NCBI GenBank assembly: GCA_963693315.1
Contig: OY856188.1
Coordinates: 195,814,379-195,878,378, forward strand
DNA length: 64,000 nucleotides
Direction of reading: 5' to 3'
DNA from: Diogma glabrata
Taxonomy: Eukaryota; Arthropoda; Insecta; Diptera; Cylindrotomidae
Shown: piece by piece, positions 58,821 to 64,000 of the stretch
Position numbering within the stretch: position 1 is the stretch's first letter
Layout of the letters: each line of letters starts with the position of its first letter
The notes under the pieces: generated by a model
What the model was told of the DNA's origin: nothing
Seen by the model: only the letters and a program-made list of their open reading frames with translations
The model's database searches: none
Program-made: the position numbers and the translations under genes

Positions 58821-60292
58821 ATTTTTTTGTTTTTTTATTTAAGAAGAACAATGATGTCATGGTATGCACTTTGTTTTGATGGAATAAAGAATACAGAGAA
58901 GAATTTAATTAGTGCATTCATTGCATTTATAATTCTTATATTTTTATAGAATAGTAGAAGTTTTTGTTTTTTGTAAATGATAAATGTTGCGGCATAACAT
59001 TGTCTTGGAGCTTTTATAAGAGCTAAAAAATTATTAAAATAAAAGAATTAAGGAAAACAATAGATTCAAATTTTCCGAACCACCCACAAAAAATTTTTAT
59101 TTGCAATTGAAGGAAAACTTTGTTTTGGTTCACATAATTGATTGAATTAAGAGATACACGATATCCCAAAAAAAAATTCGCCTCCTTCATTTTTTGAACC
59201 GAAAAAAATTAGCCGCTACGGTTGCTCTGGTGTGATGGTCGAGATTTTCTAGTTCAGGTAAAATCGACTTAATCTCGGTGGTATTTCATTAATCCATAAT
59301 GTATTTTTGGAAAATCATCATTTCATATCAAAACATATGCAAATATGGAGTCACAAAACTTTGACAGTGTTCATTTGTCACGCAAAAGCATTAGAATAAG
59401 TTTTGTTCAACAGAAATTTATTTGTATTGTAGTCAATTCACTCAATAACATTATCCATAAGCAACAATAAAATTAACAGATAACAACTATATCAACTTTG
59501 TCAAAAAACTGTTTCGTTTATTAGATGAAAAACAGAAGAAAAACAAAACAATATGCAAAAGCTAATTTGCTTGTTTGCGAATATTTAATTTGAATAGTCT
59601 GTTTTTGATTAGACAAAATTTGTTGGAAATTTTGTCGATATAATAAACTTGAGCGAATAGATATAGCTAAATCGTCATTCGACGGAGAAGATTGGAGACA
59701 AGACATATCATCAAAAGCTTAACAACATTTTATTCACACACATACGCTTTCTTGAACTGTAAAATGATTTTGAATTTGTTTTTCTTTATATAAAGTTAGT
59801 TGTATTTTGTTGTAAAAATAAGAATTTGCAGTTTGTATGAGAAACATACCGCGTCAATTACACGCCATCTACTGTCCAGTTAATAAGCAGTTTATTTATT
59901 CAACATATGTATAGCTGGTTGAATATATGTAGAGCTGGTTTGAACTCACATGGCGTCAAGTGAAACTAAAAATTATTATATAAAGTTCTAAATTGGCGAA
60001 ATTGTAAAAATTCAAAAGTACCTTATACTAATTGAGAACAATTATTGACTTCTTGATCAGATTTATTGTCTGATAAAATAAAAAAAAAATTTTTAACACA
60101 CCTAAATAGAAAATACACATCAAGCAAATAACAGTTCGTTTCGATTATTTGACAAAACGTAGGCGGGTTTAAAGCTGAATGAAAATGTTTTATGTGCTTT
60201 CATATCCTTCAACTCCCTTTTTTTCTTAAAATGTTTTCAACACAAACAAATGACCAATTCTCTATACAACACATGATATAAATCAAACAACA
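58821..60292. other. AT-rich non-coding stretch
   Basis: No supported gene. The 61-aa ORF at 59521-59706 (minus) has no motif. Confidence 0.5.
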
Positions 60293-60390
60293 AAAGTCCA
60301 AGCGGCACGTATATCCGCTAGAAATAGGTAGATTTCGAGATCAGACAGTTTTGTGTGCCAGTAGAATCTTATGTATCAGATTAGTTTAAA
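60293..60390 (+). repeat. Dispersed repeat, copy 3
   Basis: Matches 40795-40900 over nearly its whole length (AAAGTCCAAGCGGCACG, ATATCCGCTAGAAATAGGT, CAGATTAGTTTAAA), with scattered changes. Confidence 0.85.
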
Positions 60391-60684
60391 CAAAACAAAC
60401 TAATTTCAAACAGATATCGAACAAATTTTAAAAAGAAAATTAGCTACCTACAAGCAAAATTATATTTATCCAATTTTGCAACAAACAAATATCAAATCTA
60501 CCACAGAACATGTGTGTGACAATTTATGACACAAACCTACTCTATATCATATGTCGTGCAATTACTGCAAAATATCAAAAAAGTTTATTTCTAAGAAAAA
60601 AAAAATAATTTTTTCTATTCAAATCTTTTATTTTTTTGACTGTTATAAGGTTGACATTGACTGTTATAAGGTTTTTGGAAATTG
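60391..60684. other. No supported feature
   Basis: AT-rich leader to the satellite array. Confidence 0.4.
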
Positions 60685-61665
60685 TAGTTGGGGATTGCTG
60701 CAAACTTTTTTGTTGAAGCCAACAAGTCAAAAACCTCTAACTGCAGAGGTTTATAAATATAAGAAATGAATTAAAATATTTTCACAGATTCTAAATTTAT
60801 GAAGATTTTAAAAATATTAGTATCCAAACGGCCGTTATAACGGATTAAAAAAACCACTTTTTTTTCTAGTATAAAGCCTATAGTTCCTTAACCATGTGTC
60901 AGATTTTTTTGATTTACGAACTTGTCCAAGATATTAATAAAACACACATTTTTCAGAAAGGTTTTTTGGTCTGGCTCCACAAATGCAACCGTGAGAGCGC
61001 CGGTTGATTCAAACGCATTTTGTGTTTTACAAGCTTTTTTGTTGGAGCCGCTCACTCAGAAACCTCCAACCGCAGAGGTCTTTTTTTTGAAAGAAACTGA
61101 TTAAAAAGGTTTCAAAGATTCTAAATTTATGAAGCTTTTAAAAATATTAGAATCCAAACGGCCGTTATAACGGATCTAAAAAACATAGTTTTTTTCTAGT
61201 ATAAAGCTTCTAGTTTCTTAACCATGTGTTGGATTGGGCTGATTTACGAACTTGTCCAAGATATTAATAAAACGCACATGTTTAGAAAAGGTTTTTTGAT
61301 CTGGCCTTATAAATGCGACCGTGAGAGTGCCGGTTGTTTAAAAAAAAAATTTATTTTTGCAAACTTTTTTGTTGGAGCCGCTCACTCAGGAACCTCTAAC
61401 TGCAGAGGTCTTTTTTTAAAACAAATTGATAAAAAAGATTCCAAAGATTATAAATTTGTTAAATTTTTTGAAATATTAGTATCCAAACGGCCGTTATAAC
61501 GGTTTTAAAAAATCAATTTTTTTCAGAAAAAAGCCTCTAGTTTCTTAACCACGTGTCGGATTTTGCTGATTCACGAACTTGTCCAAGATATTATTAAAAC
61601 ACACGAGTACAGAAAATTTTTTTGATCTACCTCAACAAATGCGACCGTGAGAGTGCCGGTCGTTT
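60685..61665 (+). repeat. Tandem satellite, ~330-bp unit, three copies
   Basis: CCAAACGGCCGTTATAACGG ends at about 60843, 61173 and 61502 (period 329-330). Each unit also carries GCAAACTTTTTTGTTGGAGCC, an ACCTCTAACTGCAGAGGT quasi-palindrome and GCGACCGTGAGAGTGCCGGT. Divergence between units is about 10-15%. The short ORFs across it are repeat shadows. Confidence 0.95.
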
Positions 61666-61682
61666 TCGTTATATCTCATATC

Positions 61683-61684
<2 letters not shown>

Positions 61685-61716
<32 letters not shown>
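61685..61716. repeat. Short (TA)n tract
   Basis: About 15 TA dinucleotides directly after the satellite, followed by a T run. Confidence 0.95.
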
Positions 61717-61718
<2 letters not shown>

Positions 61719-62835
61719 TTTTTTTTTTTTTTGTTTTTTTGTCTCCGCTTATCATATATAGTCGTTTGGCACAAAAATTTTTCCGAAATTCCGAGATGAA
61801 GCCCATTGCAATAGGTAGATTTTTATATGAAATCTACCTAAAAAGCTTCTTCGAACATAATATCAATATCCAAAACACATCTTAACCAAACATAAATCCT
61901 TAAATTCGCAGAACAACAAAAACGAGAAAGTATAAAAGAAAAACAATGAAACTTAAGAAAATCAAACTGAAGTGACACATCAACAAATATTTTCGTAAAA
62001 CAAACCTCTTTGATATTGTCAATTGATTGATCGATTAACAAAACTAATATAAATCAACACGATAACGTAAAAACAAACCCCAAACATGAAAATGATGTTT
62101 ATGTGACATTTAATTTATTGTAATTGAATGATGTGCTGGATGGTGTTATGTTGATGTGGTCGTGGTTGGTGAAGGTAGTAATTATAAATAAACGCAATTT
62201 ATTTGCTACATCATCTGGTATGGATGGTGATGGATGAGTTAGGAATTTATTTTTGTTAAATTTTGAATTTGAATTAAAAAAAATCCCAAACACTAATGAT
62301 TAATCTGAACACAATCTTCTAACTTCATTGATAATTACTCCTCTATTTTCTCCAACATTTCCATTTTCCATTCGTGCGCTTCTTTCATAAAACTAATTAT
62401 TTTAAAACAATTATTATCTCATAAAATCGACGACTACCTAAGAAAACAAATTAGACATTAATTTCTTCTTTATGTTGTCTAATTAATTTTCATCTTGAAA
62501 ACAATTTCAATATAAAACCAAATAAAAAGAAAATCAATTTTCTTTTCGTAATTCCTAAAGATACAAACAGTAAAAAAATTGTTTTCGAATGTTTTATTTC
62601 AAAAGCAATAAAATTGACAAACAAGAGTACACTGTGTTGAAAAGGCACAAACAATTTTTCAATTAAATCGAACCCAATTTTCCACTTTAGATTTTTTTTC
62701 TCATTCGATTTTTTTGTGTTTTTTTTTGTTTGGATTTTACAGTTTTGTTACCAGGAAGAGATGATAATTAAATATTTCATACATTTTAGCAATGGAAATT
62801 GTGATTGCCAGATGATTACCATATTACGGTTAGAT
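61717..62835. other. AT-rich non-coding stretch
   Basis: No supported gene. Confidence 0.5.
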
Positions 62836-63620
62836 TGTTAGAGCCATGCTCGAATTGTGTTATCCTGTTTACGTAGGAAGATCAAAATTTAAACACAAAA
62901 TTTGTAGAAATATGAATTTTAAGCTTTCTTGCTTATATTTGTGACAGTTTGATCGCTGTAACGTCAACGTATTTAAATCCCGGGTAGGAGCAGTCAATAT
63001 TAAACCACGGATCAATTTCGGGCCAGTATTGGCGAGCCAAACCTTGGCTAGTTAGCTTTGTTTCAGTTTGGGCCAGTTGTAAATGCCTACACTGAACCAA
63101 GGTTTAGTTTATTAGATTGCGTGTTATTAACCAGTCTAATGCATTGTAAACATGTGCAGGCCAGGCCATAAAAGCTTTATCTTTATTTTCATATATGTTA
63201 CTCTTTTCACAACCTTTTTCCACACATTTATAGGAGGTCTGGAAAAGAAATTGGTTTGGTAGTCCCGGCCCAAATCTTATTTGCCAGACTTGGCCAAATA
63301 CTGGTTTGCCAGACTTGACCCCAGGACATCATTTCAACCTTGGACCGTTTGAAAATGTTAAGCCTGGCCCAACCCTCAAAATCTGTGGCGCGGGTTTGAC
63401 CTAGGTTTGGCCCTTTAGCCTTTTCTTACCCGAGATGCATTATAGTTAAAAAACAGATTTAACGTGAAATTCATTCAAAACTAGCAAATATGCGTCAGAG
63501 CAATATATGCGGTGCAAACTGTAGGGAAAGCAATTGCGGTAACACATTCAAATTAACAATTGATTCCACTTGATATCTCAGTGTAATTTTTGTCTTATTA
63601 TGTTGTGCGTGGCTCTAACA
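62836..63620 (-). repeat. Candidate BEL/Pao 3' LTR
   Basis: On the minus strand a segment begins TGTTAGAGCCACGC at 63620 and ends GCATGGCTCTAACA at 62836, giving extended inverted termini of TG..CA type. It lies 140 bases downstream of the BEL/Pao pol stop, where a 3' LTR belongs. The partner LTR is outside the window, so this is an inference. The GGCC-rich block at 62979-63437 lies inside it. Confidence 0.45.
62979..63437. repeat. GGCC-rich quasi-palindromic block
   Basis: Bounded by CCCGGGTAGGA at the left and TCTTACCCGAG at the right, an imperfect inverted pair. The interior is full of GGCC words (GGGCCAG, TTGGCCAAAT, CAGGCCAGGCC, TTTGGCCC), far richer in G+C than the surroundings. It may be a small DNA transposon inserted in the LTR or part of it. 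Confidence 0.6.
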
Positions 63621-63759
63621 TGAAGGCTCAACATTTCTTCAAGAATTTTAAAATTTTCCCAGAAAATACGGTGAAGCGGAAACAAGCCTAGCTGGTCTCC
63701 AGGCCACAGCAACGCAGCAACAAATAAAACTCTTAAGGCTGGTCTCGTTAAATGAAATC

Positions 63760-64000
63760 TTAACATTCCGCGTCCGTTGAATCATCTGATTCAACAAATG
63801 GGAGATGTTTAATTTTCAAGATTGGCCTTTTATAGTCTTCTTTGAATGTGTGCACAGTGACAACTTTTACAATACCATCATTGCCAGGAAAAACCCATCT
63901 TGACTGCCATGCCTCCGTCTTTAATAATGACAACGTCATCTATCTTTAAGTTGTAATTCTTCAATTTCCATTTGTTTTTTTTGTAGCGACCCTAGATAAT
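63760..64000 (-). pseudogene. BEL/Pao pol C-terminus (DUF5641-like), partial
   Basis: On the minus strand from the window edge: KWKLKNYNLKIDDVVIIKDG, a frame change near 63905, then SRWVFPGNDGIVKVVTVHTF, KRPILKIKHLPF and a stop at 63760-63762. The pattern D.V...D......RW..G.....G.DG.VRVV.V.T..G..KRP..KL..LP is characteristic of the domain after integrase in BEL/Pao retrotransposons. The rest of the element lies to the right of the window. Confidence 0.88.

Overview
The window looks like a piece of an AT-rich arthropod, most likely insect, nuclear genome. The reasons are long non-coding AT-rich stretches, microsatellites, and a transposon set typical of insects: Ty3/Gypsy LTR retrotransposons, a BEL/Pao end, an RTE-like non-LTR element, a P-like transposase relic, a Helitron relic and hAT-type and foldback MITEs. 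I see no bacterial or phage organisation and no confidently recognisable host gene. Almost every convincing open reading frame belongs to a mobile element. I cannot name the species from the sequence.

Layout. 1-8.5 kb: a 9-bp minisatellite, a GT-skewed tract, a small RTE fragment, a 176-bp tandem duplication, one weak ORF, and a direct repeat pair flanking a tRNA-like SINE. 8.7-11.5 kb: the first copy of a large repeat family with paired CCGGAAGT motifs; its other copies lie inverted at 34.2-36.05 and 45.1-47.8 kb. 11.7-14.4 kb: a hairpin MITE and a degenerate ~275-bp tandem array.

14.8-32.9 kb is a double nest. Mag-like Gypsy element 1 (minus strand, 229-bp LTRs, 5-bp target duplication AATGG) lies beside a Helitron helicase relic. 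Gypsy element 2 (plus strand, 820-bp LTR) is inserted in its RNase H-integrase junction, and a 368-bp sequence is inserted in the 3' LTR of element 2. To the right, a palindromic MITE abuts the Helitron relic and is itself split by Mag-like Gypsy element 3 (minus strand, ~305-bp LTRs, target duplication GTGGT).

36-64 kb holds AT-rich spacer, a 2.7-kb tandem/palindromic locus carrying a repeated-peptide ORF, a P-like transposase relic, several foldback elements, a hAT-type MITE with a perfect 8-bp target duplication, and a 0.5-0.6-kb-arm inverted repeat with a 97-aa ORF. It continues with a 430-bp (TA)n tract, a 5'-truncated RTE element broken by one stop codon, a 330-bp satellite, and at the right edge the 3' end of a BEL/Pao element with a candidate LTR.

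The three Gypsy elements encode Gag, protease, reverse transcriptase, RNase H and integrase and have no env-like ORF. All are broken, so in cis they look dead, although LTR identity near 99% says they inserted recently. Boundaries and divergence estimates were read by eye.
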